Below are positions 1 to 8,045 of a DNA stretch of 64,000 nucleotides, one piece after another (position 1 is the first letter of the stretch; every line of letters begins with the position of its first letter). The stretch covers positions 2,170,001 through 2,234,000 of the forward strand of contig NZ_CP067378.1 in assembly GCF_019565505.1 (NCBI RefSeq). The letters are read 5' to 3'. The notes beneath the pieces are model-generated. The model did not search any database, was not told where the DNA came from, and saw nothing but the letters and a program-made list of their open reading frames with translations. Source of the stretch: Flavobacterium davisii. Lineage in GTDB: Bacteria > Bacteroidota > Bacteroidia > Flavobacteriales > Flavobacteriaceae. The position numbers and the translations under genes were made by a program.

Positions 1-405
1 CAAACTATCGTTATACATGTTTCGTGCTCTATTGAATGATTTTTTAGCGTATTCAAACTGTTCTGAAAGTCCCTTCTGTTTAGCTCTTAGTTGAATAAGT
101 TGATCGGAAGTAGCTCCATTTTTAGCCATTTGTGCTTGTGCAACTGCTGCTGTAGTAGCTCCTTTTGCTTGTGCAATCTTTGCAGAAACTTCAGGTACAT
201 CTAAAAGAGCTAAAGTATCTCCCGTATGTATTATTTGTCCTTCTTCAGCATATATTTTTAAAATTCTACCTGTAACTTTTGGAGCAAAAGAAACAGTTTC
301 TTTTTTAGTTTTTCCTTCTATCTCTCTCTCTTTTACTTGGTTGTTGCAAGCTACTAATGTAAATAAGTTAATTATAGCGAATGTTTTTATGGTATTGTTT
401 TTCAT
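1..405 (-). CDS. HlyD/RND-type periplasmic adaptor (membrane fusion) lipoprotein, N-terminal part
   Basis: The reading frame runs from an ATG at 403-405 leftwards off the window, giving the first 135 residues. The N-terminus is a lipoprotein signal (hydrophobic stretch ending LVAC at about residue 20), followed by a biotinyl-lipoyl-like segment (VTGRILKIYAEEGQIIHTGD) and the start of an alpha-helical hairpin rich in Ala, Gln and Lys. This layout is that of adaptors linking an inner-membrane pump to TolC. It follows the TolC-family gene by 16 bases on the same strand, so the two should be co-transcribed; the pump itself is expected beyond the left edge. Substrate cannot be told. Confidence 0.85.
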   Translation of the reverse strand, partial: MKNNTIKTFAIINLFTLVACNNQVKEREIEGKTKKETVSFAPKVTGRILKIYAEEGQIIHTGDTLALLDVPEVSAKIAQAKGATTAAVAQAQMAKNGATSDQLIQLRAKQKGLSEQFEYAKKSFNRARNMYNDSL

Positions 406-421
406 TGTAATAAGTTTGATT

Positions 422-1838
422 TTAAAGTTTCTGAATATCTAAGCTCTGGGTTGATTTCATGAGCTCTATTGCAGCTCTTCTCTGATTAAAAATAGATGTT
501 TGATATTCTAATTCAGCCATTTGTAAATCATTTTCAGCCTCAATTAATTGATTTGATTTTATTAAGCCATATTTGAACTCCTTTTCAGCTTGATCTAAAG
601 CATTTTGAGCAATTTCTTTTGCTTTTGCCTTTAGATTTATTTGCGCATCAGCTATCTTGTAATTTGTTTGGTTGTTAGCTAGGTTTAACGTTAGTTTTCT
701 TTCCGCATCCGATTTTTTATTTTCTAAAATATCCTTTTCAATTTTAGATTTCTCGATTTCGTGATCGCTTTCATTTCCGTCAAAAATCTCCCACTTAAAA
801 CCTAATCCAATTCGAAAAATAGGGAAAAGATTTTTATTCGTTAGATCCATGTTTAGCTTTTTGTTAATATTTGGAGTCAAATTTTTGGATGAAGATAAAT
901 GACCATTATAAAAACCTAGATAAGATAAGGAAGTGCCAGCTTGAACCTTGGGAATCCACCATGTTTTATCCGCTTTTATTTTAGCGTCTATGGCTTTCAT
1001 TCCGTGATCTAACGCCTTTATTTCAGCTCGATTTTCTATACTACTGTCAGAAACTGTGTAATTTATTTTTTGTAGTGTAGGTTCTATTAATGCTATTTTT
1101 TCAGTCTCTATACCTGTTAAAATATGTAATTGAATGATCAGTAATTCTTTTTTACCTTCGTACTCGACCAATTTGGAGTTAAGAGTAGCCTCCGCTAGAT
1201 CTATTTTTTGATAGTCATACTTTGTTATAAGGCCGTAACCTAGTGCTTTTTCTGCTAATTTTTTATTAGCTTCTAATCTTTTCAAGCCCTCATTTAGAAC
1301 TTTTTTTGATTGAATTAGTAATGCAAACTGATCATAAGATTGTATGATTTGAGTGGTTACATCATCTTCATTTTTTAATTTAAGTGCCATTACGGCCTTG
1401 TTTTTTTCTTCAAGTGCTTGTTTTAAGTGTTTTATTTTTCCACCCGAATAAAGAAGAATAGTTGCGTCGATTTTTGCAGCTCCCTCAAATCCAGATAAAT
1501 TAAAGTTATTATCTAAGGCTCCCTCAGGAATTGCTATTCCGAGGGAAAAGAGGACTTATAGGAGCAATGTCTATTGCTTTAGAATGCGATATGTTTGTTA
1601 TATCAAGATAGCCTGCTTTTCCTGATATATCTACCTTAGGTAAAAATACATCCTTAAGTTTTCTTTTGTTTAAAGTAATTGTTTGAGATTCTAAAACTTG
1701 ATTTTTTATAGAAGCGTCTCTTTTTAAAGCTTCACTAATTAATGTCTCAAGACTTGGTGCTGTTTGAGCATTAAGCATGAGAGGTATTAATAAAAGCAAT
1801 GCAGAAATGATTTTCTTGTAATGTTCCATTTTTTTCAT
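422..1838 (-). CDS. TolC-family outer membrane efflux protein (one frameshift)
   Basis: Outer-membrane channel of a tripartite efflux or secretion pump. It has a signal peptide ending LMLNAQ, then the long helical coiled-coil repeats of the family (for example the ALDQAEKEFKYGLIKSNQLI segment near the C-terminus). The frame breaks near 1539-1544. The first 98 or so residues read in one frame and end PLFP; the rest continues in the next frame as GIAIPEGALDN. Replacing CCGAGG on the plus strand by CCAGG joins them into one 471-residue protein, the normal family length. I infer a sequencing error. Transcription is leftward into the HlyD-type gene. An ATG three codons inside is an alternative start. 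Confidence 0.85.
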
Positions 1839-1876
1839 TTGATTTACATTGCAAAGTTTTAACTAAAAAAATGAAA

Positions 1877-1898
1877 TCTTTTGATATATATCAAAAGA
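1877..1898. promoter_or_regulatory. 22-bp perfect palindrome upstream of the efflux operon
   Basis: The half-site TCTTTTGATAT is followed directly by its exact reverse complement, with no spacer. It lies 39 bases upstream of the tolC start, between the end of gldD and tolC. There is no T-tract after it, so a terminator is unlikely. Size and position fit an operator for a dimeric repressor such as a TetR-family protein, which often controls this type of pump; no regulator gene is seen in the window. Confidence 0.5.
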
Positions 1899-1966
1899 AA
1901 AACTCAAACGTTTAAAAATAGATTTTTACAAAAATAGTATTCTAGTATCTGCTTGATTTTAAAAAA

Positions 1967-2530
1967 TTACTTCCATTTTAAACTCTCCATCAGTACTTTA
2001 AGATCATTTTTGATATAATGAGCTGCAGGTAAAACAGAGTCAAAATTAGGTTTTGCGTAAAAATAGATAGATCCCATTAAAAAATGTTTAGTACTATCTG
2101 TTACATAAAATTGCGATTGAGAAGCAGCATTGCCTCCAACTTCATAAAACATGCCAAATTTTTTATGCTCAGAGTTAATATAAGGCTGTTCCGTAATGTT
2201 GTCCGCCTTTACAACATGTTCATAAGTTAGTTTTTGAGCATCACGTAAAAGTGTTTCTATATTGTTTTGTACGGGGCGATAATTTAGATAAACAGTTGCC
2301 TTTAGTTTAGGATAATCAATATGAAAATTACATTCGCCTTGATCTTTGATATTGCTTAATGAGTTGTATTTAAACTCATATTGACAGGCTTTTTTGAAGT
2401 TAATATAGTGAGCATTAGGGTATTCTAGATTTAAATAGGCTTTTGGTTTAGGCATCACGTCATTTTTGCAGCTAATTGTAATGAAGCAAGTAGTTAGTGC
2501 TAATAAAAGCCTTTTTATGTTTTTATTCAT
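1967..2530 (-). CDS. gldD: Gliding motility lipoprotein GldD
   Basis: A 187-residue lipoprotein: signal peptide with lipobox ending TISC at about residue 21, then the family's conserved opening (PKPKAYLNLEYPNAHY) and a C-terminal half containing YEVGGNAASQSQFYVTDS and HFLMGSIYFYAKPN. In Flavobacterium, GldD is a cell-envelope protein required for gliding and for type IX secretion. The gene begins two bases after the corrected stop of ssb, so it belongs to a mutY-ssb-gldD transcription unit. In F. johnsoniae the membrane-protein gene gldE lies between ssb and gldD; here there is no room for it. Motility cannot be inferred from this gene alone. Confidence 0.9.
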   Translation of the reverse strand: MNKNIKRLLLALTTCFITISCKNDVMPKPKAYLNLEYPNAHYINFKKACQYEFKYNSLSNIKDQGECNFHIDYPKLKATVYLNYRPVQNNIETLLRDAQKLTYEHVVKADNITEQPYINSEHKKFGMFYEVGGNAASQSQFYVTDSTKHFLMGSIYFYAKPNFDSVLPAAHYIKNDLKVLMESLKWK

Positions 2531-2532
2531 GT

Positions 2533-2954
2533 TTAAAAGGGTAAATCGTTTTCTATTGGATTGTCAAAATTAGCACTTTTGGGCGTTTCTGACGAATTTT
2601 TAAACGATTCTGAATCTTTTTTGTGTTTAGAAAGGTAAATTCAGTTACTTGTATTTCAGTAGTGTACTTAGTTGAGCCATCTTCGGCTTGCCATTGTCTT
2701 GATTTGATACGACCTTCAATGTATATTTTATCTCCTTTTGTCAGATACTTTTCGCAAATTTCGGCAGCTTTATTTCGGACTACAACATTATGCCATTCCG
2801 TTGAAGTTATTTTTTCTCCAGTTGTTTTATTGATATATATATCATTTGTTGCCAATGGAAATCTACCAATGCAGTTACCACCGTCAAAATAGTGCATTTT
2901 TATTTCATCTCCTAAATGCCCAATTAGCATTACTTTGTTTAACGTTCCGTTCAT
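2533..2954 (-). CDS. ssb: Single-stranded DNA-binding protein (frameshift near the C-terminus)
   Basis: OB-fold SSB that coats single-stranded DNA in replication and repair. The N-terminal domain is complete (NKVMLIGHLGDEIKM, TTEWHNVV-like STEWHNVVVRNKAAEICEKY, KGDKIYIEGRIKSRQW). As written, the frame ends in a basic tail at 2553. Adding one A to the A-run near 2619 restores a Ser/Asn/Asp-rich linker ending ENDLPF, the acidic tip that recruits partner proteins in all bacterial SSBs, and moves the stop to 2533. The corrected protein is 140 residues. I infer a homopolymer error. Upstream neighbour is mutY, downstream gldD. Confidence 0.92.
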
Positions 2955-2996
2955 AATGGCATGTATTTTATAATAGTATCAAATATAATCAAAATT

Positions 2997-4029
2997 TTAA
3001 TATGGAGTTCTTTCTAAAAAATTATGAATAATAATGGGAGTAGGTAATTTTTTTAACTCATTATATGATAATCCAACTTCATGATCTGTGCAAAGTTCTA
3101 TTTTCCAAAAATTAATATCTAAATTTTGATGAGATAATTTATGAATTATTTGTTCATGCTCTAAAAGAGTAATGGACTTACTATTTGAATATTGTTCAGA
3201 AATACGATTTTTTATTTCACTTATTTTTTTCTTTTTTTAATGTTTCAAATAAAGGAAGTTCATATAAATTTTGCCAAATATCTTTTTGAGTTCTTTGTTG
3301 GTATAAAGCCTTTTGCTTTTGATCAATAATTAATAGATAATGAAAATACCGATTTGTTATTTTTGTTTTCTTTGTTTTGAAAGGTAAGTTAGTGATATTG
3401 TTTGTGCTTAGTGCGTAGCAGCTATTTTGTATCGGACAAATAGTGCAATTCGGATTTTGAGGAGTGCATTGTAATGCCCCAAACTCCATGATAGCTTGGT
3501 TAAATTGAGCAGGTTCATTTGGATTAATAATCTCCGAAGCTAGTTGAAAAAAAGACTTTTTAGTCTTAGGTAAGCTAATATCCGTGTCTAAGCCAAAATA
3601 ACGAGCAATAACACGATATACGTTGCCATCTATAACAGGAACGCACTCATTATAAGAAAAAGAAGCAATAGCAGCAGCCGTATATTCACCAATTCCTTTT
3701 AATTTTTGAAGATCTTGATAGTTGTTAGGGAATATTCCATCGTTATATTCTGTTAAGTATTTAGCCGTAGCATGAAGATTTCGAGCCCTAGAATAATAGC
3801 CTAAACCTTGCCATAATTTAAGAACTTCTTGCTCTTCAGCTCTTGCTAAATCTTGTATTTTTGGGTACTCTTTTGTAAAGGCCTGATAGTAGGGAAGTCC
3901 TTGGTTTACACGGGTTTGCTGTAGGATTATTTCAGACAGCCAAATCAAGTAAGGATCTGTTGTTTTACGCCAAGGAAGATCTCTTTTGTGAAGTTGATAC
4001 CAAGCTATAATTGTATCGCTAAAATTCAT
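2997..4029 (-). CDS. mutY: A/G-specific adenine glycosylase MutY (frameshift near the C-terminus)
   Basis: Base-excision repair glycosylase removing A opposite 8-oxoG. Visible features are the N-terminal WYQLHKRDLPWRKT segment, the IILQQTRV helix, the helix-hairpin-helix with catalytic Asp (LKGIGEYTAAAIASF then PVIDGNVYRV), and the four-cysteine iron-sulfur cluster CTPQNPNCTICPIQNSC. The frame stops early at 3217 inside an A-rich stretch; changing the A-run length by one continues for about 75 more residues (containing HEQIIHKLSH and FLERTPY) to 2997, completing the C-terminal substrate-recognition domain and giving about 343 residues, the usual length. Head of the leftward mutY-ssb-gldD unit. 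Confidence 0.92.
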
Positions 4030-4088
4030 GTTCTTAAATTGGTTTACAAAAATAAATGTTTATGTGATTAAATTTTAATCAATTATAC

Positions 4089-4119
4089 TTGAATTATTCT
4101 TTTTTTATTTCTATATTTG
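4089..4119 (+). promoter_or_regulatory. Bacteroidota-type promoter of the HU gene
   Basis: TTG at 4089-4091 and TATATTTG at 4112-4119 with 20 bases between match the -33 TTG / -7 TAnnTTTG consensus of the primary sigma factor in this phylum. The start codon of the HU-family gene follows 41 bases downstream. Confidence 0.75.
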
Positions 4120-4159
4120 CAAACTCAAAAAAATGCAATAAACTTAATTATTATATAAA

Positions 4160-4468
4160 ATGACAAAAGCAGATATCGTAGCTAAAATTGCTGATAAACT
4201 AGGCTTAGAAAAAGGAGATGTTCAGGCTACAGTAGAGTCTTTTATGGACGAAGTTAAAAATTCGTTAGAAACAGGTGATAATGTTTATTTGAGAGGGTTT
4301 GGAAGTTTTATTATTAAAACAAGAGCGGAAAAAACAGGTAGAAATATTTCAAAAAATACAACTATCAAAATTCCAGCTCACAATATCCCAGCTTTCAAAC
4401 CTGCAAAAGTATTTGTAGAAGGGGTGAAAGAAAAAGTTAACGTAGAAGTATTAGAAGAATCGAAATAA
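4160..4468 (+). CDS. HU/IHF-family DNA-binding protein
   Basis: A 102-residue histone-like protein that bends and compacts DNA as a dimer. It shows the N-terminal helical region (MTKADIVAKIADKLGL), the beta-saddle (VYLRGFGSFIIKTRAEKTGRN) and the conserved arm and return strand (IPAHNIPAFKPAKVF). The acidic C-terminal extension (VEVLEESK) is longer than in E. coli HU. It has its own strong promoter and is followed after 25 bases by a tiny basic ORF, then RNase G/E. Whether it acts as HU or IHF cannot be told from sequence. Confidence 0.93.
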   Translation: MTKADIVAKIADKLGLEKGDVQATVESFMDEVKNSLETGDNVYLRGFGSFIIKTRAEKTGRNISKNTTIKIPAHNIPAFKPAKVFVEGVKEKVNVEVLEESK

Positions 4469-4493
4469 TTATTAACATAAAACCAACAAAGTT

Positions 4494-4586
4494 ATGCCAA
4501 GTGGTAAGAAAAGAAAAAGACATAAGGTAGCGACTCACAAACGTAAAAAAAGAGCGAGAGCTAATCGTCATAAAAAGAAAAAGTAG
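4494..4586 (+). CDS. 30-residue highly basic peptide
   Basis: The short frame MPSGKKRKRHKVATHKRKKR, then RANRH and four lysines, is over half Lys, Arg and His. It sits 25 bases after the HU-family gene and its stop codon lies inside the stem of a terminator hairpin, which argues for a translated, co-transcribed gene. From memory, near-identical small ORFs occur at this place in many Bacteroidota genomes and are usually unannotated or hypothetical. Composition suggests binding to RNA, most likely the ribosome, but that is inference. Confidence 0.72.
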   Translation: MPSGKKRKRHKVATHKRKKRARANRHKKKK

Positions 4587-4605
4587 TTCTTAAACTACTT
4601 TTTTC
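4578..4605 (+). terminator. Rho-independent terminator after the small basic ORF
   Basis: Stem AAAAAGTAGTT pairs with AACTACTTTTT around a short loop and runs into a T-rich tract. The stop codon of the 30-residue ORF is part of the left arm. Confidence 0.7.
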
Positions 4606-4806
4606 TTTTTAAACGTTCATTGAAAATGAGATTTAAGATTATAGATTAAGGATTGTTTCTTTAAATATTTTCTAATCTGTATTATTTAAATCCTACGGGT
4701 TTATTACCTGTAAAAGAAATGTTTAATCCATCCTTACAATTAGCTATAAGGAATAAGTTTTTTGCTTATTGCCTGTTGCCAAAAAGTCGGGATAAAAATT
4801 TACGCC

Positions 4807-6354
4807 GTGAATAAAGAACTAATTATTAGATCAAGTGAAAGTGCTGTAGATTTTGCCTTATTAAAAGATGGAAAACTAATAGAATTACATAAAGACGAAG
4901 ATAGTTCAGGTGCATTTCAAGTAGGGGATATCTATATTGCAAAAATTAGAAAACCAGTAGCAGGGTTAAACGCTGCCTTTGTTAATCTAGGTTTTGATAA
5001 AGATGCTTTCCTGCATTATCATGATTTGGGACCCAATTTATCTTCTCAATTGAAATTTATTAAACAAGTATGCACAGGTAAATTCAACGATTTTTTCCTA
5101 AAAACATTTCAGTTTGAGCCTGAAATTGATAAGAATGGTATAATAACAGATGTTTTAAATGCTAACCAATCAATTTTAGTTCAAGTTGTAAAAGAGCCAA
5201 TATCAACCAAAGGACCTCGAATTAGTTCGGAGCTGTCCTTAGCTGGTAGGTATATCGTTTTAGTTCCTTTTTCAGAGAGAGTATCCGTTTCTCAAAAAAT
5301 ACACTCAAAAGAAGAAAAAGAACGCTTAAAACGTTTGGTATTATCCATCAAGCCAAAAGGTTTTGGGGTTATTGTACGTACAGTAGCCGAGGGCAAAAAA
5401 GTAGCCGAAATTGACAAAGATTTGCATAATTTGTTAGACAAATGGTCTGCAATGTGTAAGCGAATTCCAACGGCTCAGCATCCTTCTAGAGTATTAGGTG
5501 AATTAAATAGAGCCTCTTCTATTTTAAGAGACGTTTTTAATGATACTTTTACCTCAGTATTAACAGATGATGAACAGTTGTTACAGGAAACTAAGGAGTA
5601 TTTGCAAGAAATAGCTCCCGGAAAAGAATCAATCGTTAAACTCTATAATTCGAAAGAAATTCCGCTCTTTGAAAAATACGGAATAGAGCGTCAAATTAAA
5701 ACCTCTTTTGGTAAAACTGTTTCCATGAGCAAAGGAGCTTATTTGATTATTGAACATACCGAGGCTATGCATGTTATTGATGTTAACAGCGGTAATAGAT
5801 CAAATAAAGCAACATCGCAAGAAGATACAGCCCTTGAAGTTAATTTAATTGCAGCAGCAGAAGTAGCGCGTCAGTTAAGGCTTCGTGATATGGGAGGGAT
5901 TATTGTGGTCGATTTTATTGATATGCAAAATCCAGATAATCGAAAAGTTTTATTTGATTTCTTAAAAGAAGAAATGAGTGATGATAAGGCAAAACACAAA
6001 ATCTTACCTCCAAGTAAATTTGGTCTTGTGCAGATAACGCGTCAGCGTGTTCGACCTGAGGTAAGTATAAAAACTCGAGAAGAAGATCCAAATAATGAAA
6101 AGGGAGAAATTGAAGCTCCTATTGCCATAGTTGATAAAATAGCTTCTGAGTTGGAAAGAATTATCAAGAAGTATAAAAAGGTGCGTTTGCACGTGCATCC
6201 GTTTATTGCTGCTTACCTTACAAAAGGTTTTCCATCAATACGTTCAAAATGGTTTTTTGAGCATAAAAGATGGATTAAAATAATACCACGTGACGCATAC
6301 ACGTATTTAGAATATAGGTTTTTAGATGAAACTGGAAATCCTGTAGAAGATTAA
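4807..6354 (+). CDS. rng: Ribonuclease E/G family protein
   Basis: Endoribonuclease of the RNase G/E (CafA) family, 515 residues, acting in rRNA maturation and mRNA decay. It contains an S1-like RNA-binding domain (GDIYIAKIRKPVAGLNAAFVN at about residues 40-65), the RNase H-like and DNase I-like catalytic core (HVIDVNSGNRS, GGIIVVDFIDM with the Asp that binds Mg) and the ITRQRVRPEV segment. I chose the GTG at 4807 because the family begins MNKELIIRSSE; an in-frame ATG 45 bases upstream adds 15 residues unlike the family (LIACCQKVG...). The E. coli RNase E C-terminal scaffold is absent. Confidence 0.92.
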   Translation: MNKELIIRSSESAVDFALLKDGKLIELHKDEDSSGAFQVGDIYIAKIRKPVAGLNAAFVNLGFDKDAFLHYHDLGPNLSSQLKFIKQVCTGKFNDFFLKTFQFEPEIDKNGIITDVLNANQSILVQVVKEPISTKGPRISSELSLAGRYIVLVPFSERVSVSQKIHSKEEKERLKRLVLSIKPKGFGVIVRTVAEGKKVAEIDKDLHNLLDKWSAMCKRIPTAQHPSRVLGELNRASSILRDVFNDTFTSVLTDDEQLLQETKEYLQEIAPGKESIVKLYNSKEIPLFEKYGIERQIKTSFGKTVSMSKGAYLIIEHTEAMHVIDVNSGNRSNKATSQEDTALEVNLIAAAEVARQLRLRDMGGIIVVDFIDMQNPDNRKVLFDFLKEEMSDDKAKHKILPPSKFGLVQITRQRVRPEVSIKTREEDPNNEKGEIEAPIAIVDKIASELERIIKKYKKVRLHVHPFIAAYLTKGFPSIRSKWFFEHKRWIKIIPRDAYTYLEYRFLDETGNPVED

Positions 6355-6355
6355 T

Positions 6356-6388
6356 AAAAAACCGCTTAGCATCCTAAGCGGTTTTTTT
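6356..6388 (+). terminator. Strong rho-independent terminator after rng
   Basis: The perfect stem ACCGCTTAG / CTAAGCGGT with loop CATC is followed by seven T. It separates rng from the nuo operon. Confidence 0.9.
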
Positions 6389-6455
6389 ATATCTTTAATT
6401 ATTGTTTAGAATGAATAAAAATAACAATTATTTACTCGATTTTCTTCTACAAAAA

Positions 6456-6485
6456 TTGATATTTCGCCCTACGCCCTTATCTTTG
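6456..6485 (+). promoter_or_regulatory. Promoter of the nuo operon
   Basis: TTG at 6456-6458, 19 bases, then TATCTTTG at 6478-6485: an exact Bacteroidota-type promoter, 24 bases before the nuoA start. It is the only well-formed promoter seen for the 13.6-kb nuo run. Confidence 0.8.
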
Positions 6486-6509
6486 TAGCTTGGATTAATT
6501 ATCATAATT

Positions 6510-6875
6510 ATGCAATCAAATCAACTGGATTTTATACCTATTCTGATGCAAGTAGGACTGGCTGTTGGGTTTGTAGGAGCTACAATCTTTATCTCTAGTT
6601 TATTAGGTCCTAAGCGCCATTCTGCCAATAAAGATAAAAACTTTGAATGTGGTATTGAGTCAATAGGTAATGCGCGAATTCCTTTTTCTGTAAAATATTT
6701 CCTAGTAGCTATTCTTTTTGTTTTATTTGATGTCGAGGTTATATTTATGTATCCTTGGGCAGTAAATTTTCGTGAAATGGGAATGGATGGACTACTAAAA
6801 ATGGGAATTTTTATGTTTTTGTTAGTAGTAGGTTTTTACTATGTAATTAAGAAAAAAGGATTGGAGTGGGAATAA
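6510..6875 (+). CDS. nuoA: NADH-quinone oxidoreductase subunit A
   Basis: Small membrane subunit of complex I, 121 residues. Three membrane segments are visible, and between the first two is the conserved loop NFECGIESIGNARIPFSVKYFLVAILF, followed by FDVEVIFMYPWAV, both hallmarks of NuoA/ND3. First gene of the operon; 80 bases with short repeats separate it from nuoB. Confidence 0.96.
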   Translation: MQSNQLDFIPILMQVGLAVGFVGATIFISSLLGPKRHSANKDKNFECGIESIGNARIPFSVKYFLVAILFVLFDVEVIFMYPWAVNFREMGMDGLLKMGIFMFLLVVGFYYVIKKKGLEWE

Positions 6876-6918
6876 TGAATTTATTTTAAATGATGAATAA
6901 TGGATTAAAAACAACTAA

Positions 6919-6946
6919 TTCAAAATTCAAAATTCAAAATTCAAAA
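6919..6946. repeat. Four tandem TTCAAAA units
   Basis: Four perfect 7-bp units lie between nuoA and nuoB. Similar AATTCAAA-rich stretches occur in the rRNA spacers. Probably simple-sequence intergenic DNA; it could vary in length between strains. Confidence 0.7.
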
Positions 6947-6955
6947 TAATCTAAA

Positions 6956-7507
6956 ATGAGTGATTCTTCAAAATATAAAACGGTAGCTGCACCAGACGGA
7001 TATGCTGGAGAGGGTTTTTTTGCTACTAAACTAAGTGATGTAGTGGGATTAGCACGTGCTAACTCGTTATGGCCTTTGCCGTTTGCTACTTCTTGTTGTG
7101 GTATTGAGTTTATGGCAACAGCAGGTGCACATTATGACGTGGCACGTTTTGGTATGGAACGGATGAGTTTCTCGCCTCGTCAAGCCGATATGCTTTTAGT
7201 TATGGGGACTATTTCTAAAAAAATGGCACCTATTTTACGTCAAGTATATGAGCAGATGTCAGAACCAAAATGGGTTATTGCCGTAGGTGCTTGTGCTTCA
7301 TCAGGTGGGGTATTTGATACCTATTCAGTTTTACAAGGTATAGATAAAGTAATTCCTGTAGATGTTTATGTACCGGGTTGTCCACCAAGACCCGAACAAA
7401 TTTTAGACGGCATTATGCGACTACAAGAAATTGTGAAAAATGAGTCGGTTCGCCGTCGTAGTTCAGACGAATATAAAGAATTATTAGGTTCTTATAACAT
7501 CAAATAA
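6956..7507 (+). CDS. nuoB: NADH-quinone oxidoreductase subunit B
   Basis: Peripheral-arm subunit carrying cluster N2, the last iron-sulfur cluster before quinone; 183 residues. Ligands are visible as the adjacent cysteines in [19 protein letters not shown] and PGCPPRPE. One base separates its stop from nuoC. Confidence 0.97.
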   Translation: MSDSSKYKTVAAPDGYAGEGFFATKLSDVVGLARANSLWPLPFATSCCGIEFMATAGAHYDVARFGMERMSFSPRQADMLLVMGTISKKMAPILRQVYEQMSEPKWVIAVGACASSGGVFDTYSVLQGIDKVIPVDVYVPGCPPRPEQILDGIMRLQEIVKNESVRRRSSDEYKELLGSYNIK

Positions 7508-7508
7508 T

Positions 7509-8030
7509 ATGGCATTAGAGAACGCTCTTATTCAACAAAAATTAATGGAACAATTCGGATTAAAAGTATCTGATTTCGTTCTAATACATGATATTTTAAC
7601 TTTCGAAGTAGTTTCAGATGCTATTGTAGAAGTTATGAAATTCTTAAAAGAAGATACTACCTTACGTTTCAACTTTTTAACCGATGTTTGTGGTGTACAT
7701 TATCCTGAATATGAAGACAGTCGTCAATTAGGTACAGTATATCACATGCACAATTGGATTGATGGTGTTCGTATCCGCATCAAATGCTTTCTACCGATAG
7801 ATAACCCTGAAATTGACTCTGTTACAGCTCTCTTTTTAAGTGCTAACTGGCAAGAACGCGAAACCTATGATTTCTACGGAATCAAGTTTAAAGGACATCC
7901 GCAATTAAAACGTATTTTGAATATGGATGAAATGACAGTATTTCCAATGCGTAAGGAATTTCCATTAGAAGATGGTGGGCGTACAGATAAAGACGATCGT
8001 TTCTTTGGAAGAACTACTCATAATTGTTAA
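7509..8030 (+). CDS. nuoC: NADH-quinone oxidoreductase subunit C
   Basis: The 30-kDa peripheral subunit, 173 residues, as a separate protein rather than the fused NuoCD of E. coli. Conserved segments are DVCGVHYPEYEDSR, SANWQERETYDFYGIKFKGH and RILNMDE, with the C-terminal PLRKEFPLE-type motif seen as PMRKEFPLEDGGRTD. Confidence 0.96.
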   Translation: MALENALIQQKLMEQFGLKVSDFVLIHDILTFEVVSDAIVEVMKFLKEDTTLRFNFLTDVCGVHYPEYEDSRQLGTVYHMHNWIDGVRIRIKCFLPIDNPEIDSVTALFLSANWQERETYDFYGIKFKGHPQLKRILNMDEMTVFPMRKEFPLEDGGRTDKDDRFFGRTTHNC

Positions 8031-8045
8031 TAAAACTGAAAATCA

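Noticed and set aside
6004..6198. A 64-codon minus-strand frame inside rng
   Set aside because: It is antisense to a conserved part of RNase G/E and has no coding features.
6919..6946. Tandem TTCAAAA units as a possible CRISPR or regulatory array
   Set aside because: Seven-base contiguous units without spacers; similar AATTCAAA-rich DNA occurs in other intergenic spots, so simple-sequence DNA is enough to explain it.
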